Positions 44,604-54,689 of a DNA stretch of 64,000 nt are shown here, piece by piece. Each line of letters begins with the position of its first letter. Position 1 is the first letter of the stretch. The notes below the pieces were generated by a model. The model did no database searches. It was not told where the DNA came from and was given only the letters and a program-made list of their open reading frames with translations. A program made the translations under genes and the position numbers. This stretch comes from Tanypteryx hageni (taxonomy: Eukaryota > Arthropoda > Insecta > Odonata > Petaluridae): assembly GCA_028673005.1 (NCBI GenBank), contig CM054117.1:33948561-34012560 (forward strand), in the 5' to 3' direction.

Positions 44604-46319
44604 TTTAGGTAATTTTAGTCAATGTACTATATGATAGGTAAAGAAAGTTTACTATAAATATAGTTACTGACAGAAACCCATCCCTCAAATTGCGCGGTTT
44701 TGCTTCAAACGTTTTCCGTTTAGTACGGTGTTCTTTTTAGAGATCTATATCGAATTGCACGGAATTAAATTTCACATTAGCGCGTCTTTTGGAAGGGTCT
44801 CTAAGCATTAAGAATCGTAAAATCTCTCCGTTAGATTCAGAGGTTATAATATAGAATAAAGGAAGCAATTCTCAATAAAACTTAACAAAATTGTTCCACG
44901 TTATACTCAAGACGACGCTCGAATGTAACCTCATGTATTCCTATTGGAGAAATCTAGTCCACTTTGCGCGGTTGCGTTTTACGCGGTATTTTTCAGGAAT
45001 GCGTGTATCGCTCAAAGTGAGGCATGGTTATAGGTTAGGAGTCATTAGCCCTTTATCACTAACGCCCCCCTTTTAGCATTTTCTAAATGGTCGCGTAACC
45101 CTCTGAGCTTACTGTAAAATGATTGCGCACCCCCGAGTACATTTTAAAGTGCTAACGTAACGAATAACTCCTGCATTAAAATAGATGACTCATGATCATG
45201 AAGTTGTAGCTCAAAATTTTTGACGTACTTTTCTTTTACAACGTTATTCTTAGTCGCAAAGGCAAAATTTTTGATTCCGAAGTCAGTTATTCACGAAAGG
45301 TGACGTAAGAAGAAAAATTACAATCATTAGCACTTTCGCATACTACTTTAAAACTCTGGACGTTTCCCCAGGGGTATGTGTACCCTCTATTGAAAGCCCC
45401 TGGCATATGTGCTACGGTGCCACTGAGTTGCATATAAAATATCTGATTAATCCGCTCATAAATACAGTATCTATGGACGCATTTAGATGTAGAAATGAGT
45501 CGGAGAGAGAAAGAGGAAAGGAGACGACGAAACACAAAGAGTAGTGAAAGCGAAAGAAAGAGAAAGTCAAAGAGGAAGAGATAAAGAAAGAGAGAGTGAG
45601 GGAAAACGAGGAAGAGAGATAGGAAGATCCAGAATGCGCGTATATTCCCCTTAACCTTTAGACTTTCCCATCCCTCTTTCTCTTTGGAAAACACGACGCC
45701 GTCTTCTTTCCCTCCAAAGCCCCTCCCACGCATTCTTTCTTCTCCTCACGCGCGGAGACCTGAGTAATTGGTTAGTTGTGACGGAGGAAGCGTCGCCGTC
45801 TGGCTAAAGTTGTCAAATTAAAGAGGAGAGAGAGGAAATAAAGGATCCGAACTTTGTGACTTTGGACGCGTCCCTCCCTCTCCATTTCTCTCTCTCTTCC
45901 TTTCGCTCTCCCTCTTCCTTTCTTTTCCCGGAATCCCTCTTCGATCTTTTTATTATCCCTTTCTCTCTTCCGTTCTTCCTTTTCCTCAAGTTGACTTCAG
46001 TCTGACCTCCCTTAATCTCATAAACCTTGGGGGATCTCAAATCCACAATTCGATAGGAGGTATTACCGGAGAAATAAATAAAGAAACCTATATTTAGGGT
46101 CGAAATAGATGCATCGCATTCCTCGATTCTAGCTCGTATCATGCCAATTATCGTTCTGATTTGGTCAACAGGTTTCTATCACTTTCTGTTTTATTTGAAA
46201 ACAAGATCGGAAAGGTGTACTCCATGTCGGAGTATAAAGAGTTTCCGAATGCGTTCTTTGAGATTTCACAATGTTCTTAATATTTTTCGCTTATATTTAA
46301 CTAGAAGCTTGCGAAGTAC
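44604..46319. other. No recognisable gene
   Basis: Mixed DNA with purine-biased (45500-45620) and C/T-biased (45870-45990) blocks that open compositional frames on the minus strand (45287-45733, 45813-46142). A TAACGCCCCCCTTTTAGC block near 45060 resembles degenerate hAT interiors, but no ends were found. Confidence 0.5.
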
Positions 46320-46530
46320 GTCGTAAAATACATGTAGGTCTTCACGTAAAGTGGTCGTTATTGTAGACCGATTTTAACCAAAATTGGAATCGGTCGACAA
46401 ATATTTGTAAAACTCCCAAATACCAACTTTAATCAAAATAGGTCCAGCGCTTCTCGAGTTTAAACATGCGGACGGACGGAGACGATCTTCCCCTACACGC
46501 GTTCACTTCGTGCAAAGAACGCATAAAAAC
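46320..46530 (-). repeat. Repeat E, single reverse-orientation copy
   Basis: On the minus strand it begins ATGCGTTCTTTGCACGAAGTG, passes through CCGTCCGCATGTTTAAACTC and GCGCTGGACCTATTTTGATT, then CCAATTTTGGTTAAAATCGG and ACGACCACTTTACGTGAAG. This is the same leader-plus-unit order as 24553-24760. It is a single unit here, showing that the tandem array at 24.6 kb is a local amplification of a dispersed element. Confidence 0.75.
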
Positions 46531-47754
46531 CGATGTAATAAATGGATTGTGTCAATTGAAATTGTAACATGTCTTTGGTGCTACTTAACAAAAATATGGT
46601 GACTGGATATCCGGGTTTTCCGAGATTTGTTACTGTTTTCATTGCTATGTCCGGGTGTCCAGAAATAATTTTTCTTTTACTGTATATTGGTACTACTTGA
46701 TTTGACATCATTCCGTGAGGGTTTTGGTAACTTTTATCAAATTTGGTCTTAAAATATTCATTCCCGTTAATTTTATGATCGGTTTTGTAATTAGGCTGGG
46801 TGCTAAAATCTTGTATTTGTTAAAGAATTTGCTGCATTATGAACAAATTTAGAACAGATATACGCAAAATTTATTTATATTTATTAAATATTATTTCTAT
46901 ACTAGCGTAATTGCCCGTCAAATATGACGGGGTTATCATGAAAGTGTTCCAGATATATATGATTTCGATACGAAAAATCAGTAAGATATGCTATGATCTG
47001 GTTTGGTTTTCATGCACAATCAAATCAGTGTTTTTTGAAAGTTATCTTTGTTTTGATTATACTGTTTAAGTAATCATTGGAAGAGAGGCCAAATGATTAT
47101 CCAAATATTTGATGAAAATAAGAGGAAAATCGAAATAATAAGATATAATGCTTAAAGAAGTAGCTGAAATTTACTTGAAATATTTGAGCAAATTATAAGT
47201 TATTTAAAACGTATAAAATTTAGCTTAATAAATGAATTATTTTACTCTTATTAGCTCGTAAAAAACAGGATAAAATGTGAACGAACTGTCAATTTTCTAT
47301 CAAAGGAAACATGTGTAGTAACTTACTTACTATTATAATCAGTGTGACAACTCCTTCAGCCATAAAAATTTACTAAAATCCCGATTCATTTCACCCACTA
47401 AGTGGGCATCTTCAGGGGTGAACTTGTGACGACAGCGACTGAAAGTCAACGTTGATTTTCAGTCACTGTCGCTGATAATAAAATAATGCTTTCTGTCAAA
47501 GATAATAATGAGTGAAAGCGTTGTTGTTTACACTAAACATAAATAAAATAATAAAAATAAAATATAATGTAATTTCTTATGTGACTACCCAATAAAAATA
47601 TGCAACAAAGAAACCTATTATGTAATTTAAGTATGTAATACTTTCATAAGTTCTTACCAAATTAGTTTCTTCGACAAAGTAAACAAAAGCGAAAGAAAAG
47701 TCAATTACTATTGGTTGTTTGTTAATTTGGGTTCTAACTCGAGTGTTTCTTTGG
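46531..47754. other. No gene; possible Penelope-like tail and hairpin
   Basis: Near 46905 CTAGCGTAATTGCCCGTC is followed by a GCCCGTCAAATATGACGGG hairpin; a related TAGCGCAATTGCCCGTGA occurs near 18660. On the minus strand around 47345-47425, CCTGAAGATGCCCACTTAGT, then GGGTGAAATGAATCGGG, resembles the end region of some Penelope-like retroelements. This is followed by an imperfect 42-nt hairpin at 47433-47474. Confidence 0.3.
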
Positions 47755-47935
47755 GGATTTGTTTTGTAAAACGGCTTTTACTATAAGAGTCAAACATTCC
47801 TACCAAATTTCATTTTTCTATCTTCTCGGAAAGTTTGTTAAAAATAAATTTATTTCTCCTCATAAATAGTTCTCGAATATCCCGCTCTTTTATAGCGCCC
47901 TTTAAGGGCGGCGCTACAGTCGACAGTATGCAGTG
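47755..47935 (+). repeat. Dispersed repeat, B type, 3' half
   Basis: Colinear with the 3' half of 19005-19525: GGCTTTTACTATAAGAGTCAA, CATTCCTACCAAATTTCA, CTCGGAAAGTTTGTTAAA, then the CCCGCTCTTTTATAGCG...AAGGGCGGCGCTACAGTCGACAG terminus (in pieces). The 5' half is absent at this point, but a 5'-half copy lies 0.8 kb downstream. Confidence 0.7.
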
Positions 47936-48013
47936 TATATTAGTGTGTATCATAATATATAATCATAATATACTATGTGTACTGTGTACACAGGCTCTTA
48001 TTCATTAGATTAA

Positions 48014-48722
48014 AGGATCGCGCACACTTGTCCGTCGCGTTGCTTTGCGTCGCGTCACGATCCGTCAAAACCGAAGCCTGCGCGCATTAGGGTCCGGCGA
48101 CGTTGCAGATTGTTGCGCGCGTCCTTTTAAAGTGAATAGATTATTGCATTTCAGTTTTCATTCAAATGTCAACGAGTTCGGACGAAGACCTACTAGTCAT
48201 TTCAAGTTTAATATGCGAAGAGGAAGAAGAAGAAACTAAACCTAAGCGGCTATGGATTCATGAAAGTTAAAGAGAAACGCATTCACTTGGAGAAAATCAT
48301 CATCTTTTTCCAGACCTATTAAAAGACGATAGAAAGTTTTTCCAGTGATTTCGCATGAAATATGAAGAGTTTTGTGAACTGCTACACTTCCACTATCACT
48401 CGTGTCAGACACGTGAACTCTTTGAACAAGGCACTGAAACCTTTCAAGATACCGACCGGCCGAATGAGGTCGAGTAAGCACGAATTCATCCGATGATGCT
48501 TCGGTCGACGTACGTCGCCGTACGCAGGTGCGCACGCTCGTCCTTCGCGTCGCGTAGATTTGCTGGAAGGGATTCTCGAGTTGGAATGCCTTCCATCGTT
48601 TGGCTGAACGTAAAGCGAAGTGAAGGACAAGCGTGCGCACCCTCGTTTAATTACATGTATTTCATCCTCGTAAAATTTTGACGGGACGCGAAGCAACGCG
48701 ACGGACAAGGATGCGCGATCCT
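48014..48722 (+). mobile_element. Complete non-autonomous PIF/Harbinger element, 709 bp
   Basis: The terminal inverted repeats are about 42 bp with roughly four mismatches. Both ends begin AGGATCGCGCA and contain CTTGTCCGTCGCGTTGCTT. The 3-bp TAA duplication flanks the element exactly (48011-48013 and 48723-48725). Long inverted repeats with a TAA/TTA target duplication plus a transposase-like fragment define PIF/Harbinger. A second internal inverted repeat, GGTGCGCACGCTxGTCCTTC, spans about 48529-48642 and resembles the outer termini, suggesting a nested relative or a deletion derivative. Confidence 0.9.
48166..48430 (+). pseudogene. Broken Harbinger (HARBI1-like) transposase N-terminus
   Basis: An ATG at 48166 opens a short acidic frame ending KRLWIHES-stop. 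After a frame change the homology continues as GENHHLFPDLLKDDRKFFQ, an in-frame stop, then FRMKYEEFCELL. The pattern W-x-H...(G)E-x-H-L-x-x-x-L-x-x-D-x-x-K-F-F-x-[Y]-F-R-M-x-x-x-x-F-x-x-L-L is the N-terminal signature of PIF/Harbinger DDE transposases. The DDE catalytic region is deleted. It is interrupted by at least one frameshift and two stops, so it is non-functional. The overlapping minus-strand frames are shadows. Confidence 0.75.
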
Positions 48723-48725
48723 TAA

Positions 48726-49135
48726 TAGGATCTCGAGTTCAACAATGGCATCGGTTGGCAAGGCAACTTCTTGTTAAAAACGCAAAATTTAGCCGAAATC
48801 TGGAATTTAAACGTTTGATTCGAGCGGTTTCGACTTGAAGGCGGAAAAAAACGATAAAAATAGGAAACTACGTGTATTTTTCTTGAATACAGTCCAAGTT
48901 CGAAGATCGTAGGTTATTTTTTTCTAATTTAAATTTCCAAAAATAGAGAATCCTGTACGGCGAAAATTTGTTTTGTACGTGTTATCTAATGAGATATAGA
49001 AATTATCATATGGAGTCGAACCCAGGTTTTTATTCGTGATTTTGTTTTTTTCATTCCATTTTTATCTCTGAATCAAACATTCTTACCATATTCAAATCTT
49101 CTATTTATATGGAAAGATTGTCAAAACACACTAAA
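48726..49135 (+). repeat. Dispersed repeat, B type, 5' half
   Basis: Matches the 5' part of 19005-19525: GGCATCGGTTGGCAAGGCAAC, a GATATAGAAATTATC block, TGGAGTCGAACCCAGGT (reverse B box), and ATCAAACATTCTTACCATAT, fading after AAAGATTGTCAAA. It begins immediately after the Harbinger duplication, so the Harbinger element sits at the edge of, or between, B-repeat pieces. Confidence 0.65.
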
Positions 49136-49189
49136 ACTGTTATAAGAGTTTATAACATTTCCTGACACTCGTTCTTTATATATGGTAAT

Positions 49190-49262
49190 ATAGATTCTGT
49201 TAATCAGTCGGCTCTAATGATCCTCATGCTGTAAGCCGATTGCTAATAAATAAATAAATATA
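49190..49262 (+). mobile_element. LINE-like 3' tail with (AATA)n
   Basis: TAATGATCCTCATGCTGTAA followed by GCCGATTGCTAATAAATAAATAAATA resembles the short conserved end and tetranucleotide tail of non-LTR elements. No coding part is preserved. Confidence 0.35.
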
Positions 49263-49866
49263 CCATATATACGATAAAAAGACTAACAATAAGTCGCATA
49301 TATCCGGGTTTTTCATGTTATATCCCGGTCATGCTTTTTCAGAATCTGACCACCCTAACTACAATACCACTTCTCGTATAACTGCGATAAAATCTCAATA
49401 AAAAAAATAAAAAAGTTATTGACCTTCATTTCAACATATTTCAACATGATAGTGAAATATATATATATATATATCCTTATAAGTACGCGAAATTCGAGTT
49501 ATAGACCTTCGAATTTTGACTATTATCCGTTGCTATTGACATGACGTCAACATGAGAATTGGTATCGATCGACATCCTCGTCTCGTGCGTCTCAAAGTTC
49601 CTTTCGCTTATTTAAACTGTCTTCTTTTGTCGCGGTCTTGTTTTTCTGTGTTTATTCTTTCATCTAAACTCGCAAGGAGAACTTTTTCTCCCTCGAATTC
49701 TCTCTCTCCCTCGTAGATTTGCTCCGGGAGAGAAGGGAGTGGAGATAGATGTTGGAACGCTTCTTCTTGGCCCCTGGAGTTCTCACGGGACTCCAACAAC
49801 TTCCTCGGAATTGGCCCTTTTCTCCGTATTATTGCTCCAAAAGCGGGAATCTTAAAAATGGAGATG
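49263..49866. other. No recognisable gene
   Basis: AT-rich sequence with a short TA run (about 49457-49474). The GAATTC/TTCGAA-rich piece near 49485-49520 resembles 53640-53770. The long minus-strand frame entering from the minisatellite continues to 49608 but is non-specific. Confidence 0.5.
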
Positions 49867-50110
49867 GAGTGTGAGAGAGAGAGATAGTGAGAGAGATAGT
49901 GAGAGAGAGAGAAATAGTGAGAGAGATAGTGAGAGAGAGAGAAATAGTGAGAGAGATAGTGAGAGAGATAGTGAGAGAGAGAGAGAGAGATAGTGAGAGA
50001 GAGAGATAGTGAGAGAGAGAGAGATAGTGAGAGAGATAGTGAGAGAGATAGTGAGAGAGAGAGAGAGAGATAGTGAGAGAGAGAGATAGTGAGAGAGAGA
50101 GAGAGATAGT

Positions 50111-50142
<32 letters not shown>

Positions 50143-50149
50143 TAGTGAG

Positions 50150-50180
<31 letters not shown>

Positions 50181-50292
50181 TAGTGAGAGAGAGAGATAGT
50201 GAGAGAGAGAGAAATAGTGAGAGAGATAGTGAGAGAGAGAGAGATAGTGAGAGAGAGATAGTGAGAGAGAGAGAGATAGTGAGAGAGATAGT

Positions 50293-50337
<45 letters not shown>

Positions 50338-50470
50338 TGAGAGAGAGAGATAGTGAGAGATAGTGAGAGAGAGAGATAGTGAGAGAGAGAGAGATAGTGA
50401 GAGAGAGAGATAGTGAGAGATAGTGAGAGAGAGAGATAGTGAGAGAGAGAGAGATAGTGAGAGAGATAGT

Positions 50471-50504
<34 letters not shown>

Positions 50505-50660
50505 TAGTGAGAGAGAGAGATAGTGAGAGAGAGAGAAATAGTGAGAGAGATAGTGAGAGAGAGAGAAATAGTGAGAGAGAGAGAGAAATAGGGAGAGAAA
50601 TAGTGAGAGAGATAGCGAGAGAGAGATAGTGAGAGAGAGAGAGATAGAGAGAGAGAGAGC
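49867..50660. repeat. GAGAGATAGT-type minisatellite, about 0.8 kb
   Basis: The array is built from (GA)n runs punctuated by TAGT, giving words such as GAGAGATAGT and GAGAGAGAAATAGT in irregular order. Three minus-strand frames (49608-50768, 49829-50815, 49852-50700) read through it as Leu/Ser/Thr/Ile/Tyr/His repeats. Openness in all three registers shows this is repeat composition, not a gene. Confidence 0.95.
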
Positions 50661-52046
50661 ACTCTCTGACACGATCGATTCGATTTCGTAGATGTCGCAA
50701 CGTCTTTTATTCGGCGAAGCTCGAAAAAAAAAACCTGCGCGATTTTTTTTAAGGGGCGTTTTTCGCATCGGTGTTGGGAGGAATTTGAAATTGTCGGAGA
50801 AGGTACGATGTTCAAATCAACTTTCTTGATACTTTATTCTCCGCCCCGGTTAACATTGACAGCAGGTAAGCCATATATTCCACATCCACAGAACAGTCGG
50901 GTGAACTATGTGCACTTTTGAAACTTATTGTATCCGTTATCTCTGGAAATTCACCGGTGGCTGATTTGTTATCACATCCGTTATGTGGTACAATTCATAG
51001 TCATCGTTTTTTTATGATTCGTTTTCGAACGAACTGTTATCGAGGAAAAATTTCGTTTCTCATGGATTTAAGGTACTATCACGTCACTTTCCAGATCCTA
51101 TAGTCTCGCTCTATGTATTAGATCTATTTCCCTTTTTGGTATTCTCAGGTACATAATTTTGTGATTATTTTCATTGCGAGAACTTGGTTACAAATGGCGT
51201 AATAAAAAAGCATCGAAAATTATCTGCCGGCATGAGCGATCAAGCGATAGCAAAATAACGCGATTGTCAGAAATTATGTTATGAAAACTTTTTATTGACC
51301 CATTATCAATCATGGGACTAAATTTCGATACAATGCTAATACATTTTCATCAGAAAGCTTCACTTTAACTCAAGAAGGAGAATTAAAGTAAATAATAGAA
51401 CCTCACGGTGGCGCAGCCAGCAATTAAGTTTGGGAAGCAAATACTTCAACACGTTTGTTTATTGATTTATCTGCAAGAACTTTCATATAATGATAGAAGT
51501 TAATGGATAAAGCTACTGATTATAATTTAAGCATCTTTGATCCACCTTATTTCCATCTGACTTTCGCATAATTTATGCTTTTTAAAATATTATTTTCGAT
51601 CTTGGAAAGTGGAGGGGGGGGGGGGGGGGCAAATGCTCGTTTTTACCACTGGAACCTCAGTTTGATTGTGTTCCCCCGTTTGTAACATCGAGATTGCTTT
51701 TGCGGACTGATTTTTTAGGCATTTATTTTTTCTCTTTAATTTCAAATAAGTGAGATGGGGTTGAATTTGAGTAATTATTATTACGTCATCATTATTTTTC
51801 GTAATTGTCGTTTTGGACTTACATCTAGCCACTGTTTCTTCAACGATTTCTATCGCTTTAACGGTTTTCCCGGAGTTATTGGCGCAACCTTTTATTTTGT
51901 AGTTTTCTAAATAAATCGGTCGTTAAGATAGGGTAGAAATTATCGCTGTACACTGATTTTATGGAACAATTTGTGGCATAAACCAATAAACGGGAAAATA
52001 AGTCTATATTGCATTTCAATATGAGAACCGTGATGTCTTCTTTTTT
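50661..52046. other. No recognisable gene; contains a G16 run
   Basis: Mixed AT-rich DNA. A homopolymer of about 16 G lies at 51614-51629. The frames at 50918-51103 and 51590-51832 show no known motif. AACCTCACGGTGGCGCAGCC at about 51400 resembles the start of a tRNA-like head, but no B box follows. Confidence 0.5.
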
Positions 52047-52208
52047 AAGGTGGTGGTGGTTAGCGCGTTTAGCTCTCAATGCTAGGATCGCGGGTTCGAA
52101 TCCCGTCGAGGGCATGGTCGCATTTGTTCGCCTTTGCTATTGTCGTTGCACTCACTGTAAAAGGCCGCAAAGTGATTTCTGTGAGCTAGTGAAAATATAA
52201 ATAAATAA
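52047..52208 (+). mobile_element. Short tRNA-derived SINE
   Basis: It has an A box-like GGTGGTTAGCGCG, a TTAGC/GCTAG anticodon-type stem, and a perfect B box GGGTTCGAATCCC with a CGGG/CCCG T-stem. About 85 bases of tRNA-unrelated sequence end in AAATATAAATAAATAAG. The 5' acceptor does not pair with CGAGGGC, so it is not a functional tRNA. No clear duplication was found. Confidence 0.65.
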
Positions 52209-52908
52209 GACGTGCCAAGGAGGAAACCCTTTCCTCTTGAAGTTTATCATGCAAAATTTCAAATCATATAAATTATAATACGTATATAAATTTTAAATAG
52301 TTCATTTTCTCTAAAGCGGTAGTAAAGTTGTCTCACCATATCATTTAATATTCGACCAATTTCCTACCGTCGCCGCAGGTAATAGAATTACATTATTAAG
52401 TCGTCTCTTTAAAAAAACAAACATGTATAGAATGAAAGGAGCTTTTATAGTCGACATGGAGATGGCCAATTACGCGACGCCTCGTTAGTCGCCGCGAAAC
52501 TTAACACATCATCCTTCCAGTTGCGTAAACACATCCGGTTCGGCCAAAATGAAAACTCGTCTTAAACCCCTGCCTCGGTTAATTTCGCGCGTCAATTATT
52601 TATTCCGTCCAGCTCTTTTCCAGCTGAGACGACGCTTCGGTATTTTGCTAATTTCGACGACTACGGCTGCCGTACGGGGTCGGTCTGGAGGACCCAAAAG
52701 GGTCGTAAATCCCCACGAGCGAGGTGCCAAAAATTGGCCGAATCATCGGCAGAAATTCTTGCCACTTGTCTCACCCCGTCGTTATGTCTGTTGCTATACC
52801 GATGGAGTCGTAAAGAGATCGAAGTTTTTCATTTAGCCACTTTTGGAATCCCCGTGGTTATCCCATGTCAAAAACAAATAGTAAGAAAGGTTTCTTAATT
52901 AATATATT
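52209..52908. other. No recognisable gene
   Basis: The + strand frame 52549-52836 (95 codons) is basic, with no known motif. It lies in slightly CpG-richer DNA. Otherwise unremarkable. Confidence 0.45.
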
Positions 52909-52920
52909 GTTGATTATTTG

Positions 52921-53252
52921 TATGTATGTATGAATGCCCAGTCAATTCGCCTCTCTTACAGCACAAATGGGTATCTCAGAGGTAGTGCAATGAATAACCG
53001 GGGAGGGAGGAGGGAAACCCGGTGCCGGCATTTGCCTGCTCTTACGAAGAACACCAGGGGGGCCAACAGCTTAACGTCCCTTCCGAAGGACGGAACAGCT
53101 GAATTTGCGCGGTCTCCTCAAACTACGCAAACAGGGGGCCGGGTGACCTTGAGAAAAATCCTACTCGCGCAGGATTCGTACCCCATGACTTTTCCAAGCA
53201 TCGGGCGAGTAGCAGCCAGCGTCCTAACCACTACACCACCGGCACCCCCCTG
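52921..53252 (-). mobile_element. tRNA-derived SINE, copy 2, with 12-bp target duplication
   Basis: Minus-strand full-length relative of the 14450-14779 element. It shares the head GGTGCCGGTGGTGTAGTGG, CTGGCTGCTACTCGCC, GGGTACGAATCC, the CCTTCGGAAGGGACGTTAAG body and the AATTGACTGGGCATTCATAC end. The tail is a (CATA)n stretch instead of AAATAAAC. An exact GTTGATTATTTG duplication flanks it at 52909-52920 and 53253-53264. Confidence 0.9.
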
Positions 53253-53264
53253 GTTGATTATTTG

Positions 53265-54689
53265 ACTATAAAATAAAATGTATATAGAACTATAAGAAGA
53301 TTATGATCCCGGCACAAACAAATTACATTTATTGCGTGATATTTGTGGAATACCTAAATTACTCTTAGCTTCAATCGCTATTGATGAATGATGTATAAAT
53401 ATATGAGACAGGATCAACAGAAAAGGCGGAAGAAAGCAGCTTTCTTTTATATTTTAGGAGAGGAGAAAACTTCGACAAGCTTATGAGACATGGCGACATC
53501 TAGTGAAAGAAAGCGGAACTTAGTGATTTCAACTTCTTAATTAAAAAAAAAACAAAGAATACTACAATCATACGGAATTTTCTCGCTTTTGATGCAGATG
53601 ATGTGACCGGCAACGTGAGCATTGCAACAGAATGCAGGCCAACCACCGTAACTCGAACTTCTCGATTCTCGAGGAAGAAAAAAATTAATACTTCGAGTTC
53701 AAAGTAAGTGCGAACAAGAAAAAATATATCCATTTCGAATGAACGAAAATTCGAGTATTAAACGTCCATAACTCGAATCTTCGACGCATTTCTTAACTTT
53801 TGAAGATTGAACCTCATGTTACTCGACATATTTTGAAACCAGCTACATATTATTATGAAGTAGGATTCACAGCGTCACCAAAAAGATCGATAAATGCTAC
53901 ACCTAAAATCATATTTTATGAAAAATATCTTAGAATATGTTAAGTTTTTTCGAAATAGGAAAAATTGCACATATTCACGCCAGGAGAAAAAACTCTTCGA
54001 TTACTGCGATTCGTTGAAAATGCCATTTGCAGAAAAACTAGAGATTTGTAATGTTCGACTACAGTGCCGTCCCATCTCGTTCTGTTCCCATCGTCACATG
54101 CGTTTTTCGTATTTTTTACCCTCTTTTTTCCCGAAGAAGAATACTTTAGTTTCCTTGGAAACGAGCCAGCGACCTACACATGGAGAGAATGAGAGTCGAG
54201 TAATTTAGCCGACGAGAAGGACCGCGGAAGCGAAGGGGAAAAAAGTCAATTCGTCAATACTGATCCCTACAATAGATCTTAATTGGTCGATTTAGGTTTG
54301 TTTTTAGCAGTGCTTTATGAAATAAACATGGCTATTTTTAATGACTTAGACTGAACCTAGTCGAAATTACTTATAATAAAACTAGCAGATGTGTCATTAT
54401 TACCACGTTTGGGATTGTTACGAGTGATTTGTGCTAAAGTGCAATGCTCGTAACTGAACCGGTTTATAAAATTTGAAACTCTGATAAAATGGTTTTTAAT
54501 CATCCATTATTTGTAAATCGATACTGACATGTCTTTCTTTTTCATGAAAATATCTCCGAATAGATTTAATCAGTGTTGTCCTAACTTTTTTTGGTGGCCA
54601 CACCCTAAGCCACATACCAAAATTAACGTGGCACCCTCGTCCTCATTATTTTTTTGTACATTTGTATGTACTACGTTAATAAATATTAA
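53265..54689. other. No recognisable gene
   Basis: ACTCGAA/TTCGAGT words recur at 53645-53770, with a similar cluster near 49490, possibly a degenerate element. CAGTGTTGTCCTAAC followed by TGGTGGCCACACC near 54571 resembles a hAT left end, without a found partner. Confidence 0.45.

Noticed and set aside
48242..48708. Minus-strand frames of 132 and 108 codons
   Set aside because: Antisense to the Harbinger transposase remnant and its internal inverted repeat.
49608..50815. Three overlapping long minus-strand frames (up to 386 codons) rich in Ser/Leu/Tyr/His
   Set aside because: They are translations of the interrupted (GA)n array in all three registers. Only the ends contain non-repeat sequence, and no family is recognisable.
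51876..52115. Minus-strand 79-codon frame starting with a TGFEPAI-like peptide
   Set aside because: That peptide is a translation of the reverse complement of the Pol III B box of the SINE at 52047 and is a common false protein in repeat-rich genomes.
52918..53265. 115-codon + strand frame
   Set aside because: Lies wholly within the minus-strand SINE copy 2; the similar frame at 56854-57204 lies in SINE copy 3.
54571..54620. CAGTGTTGTCCTAAC as a hAT left end
   Set aside because: No matching right end or 8-bp duplication could be located.
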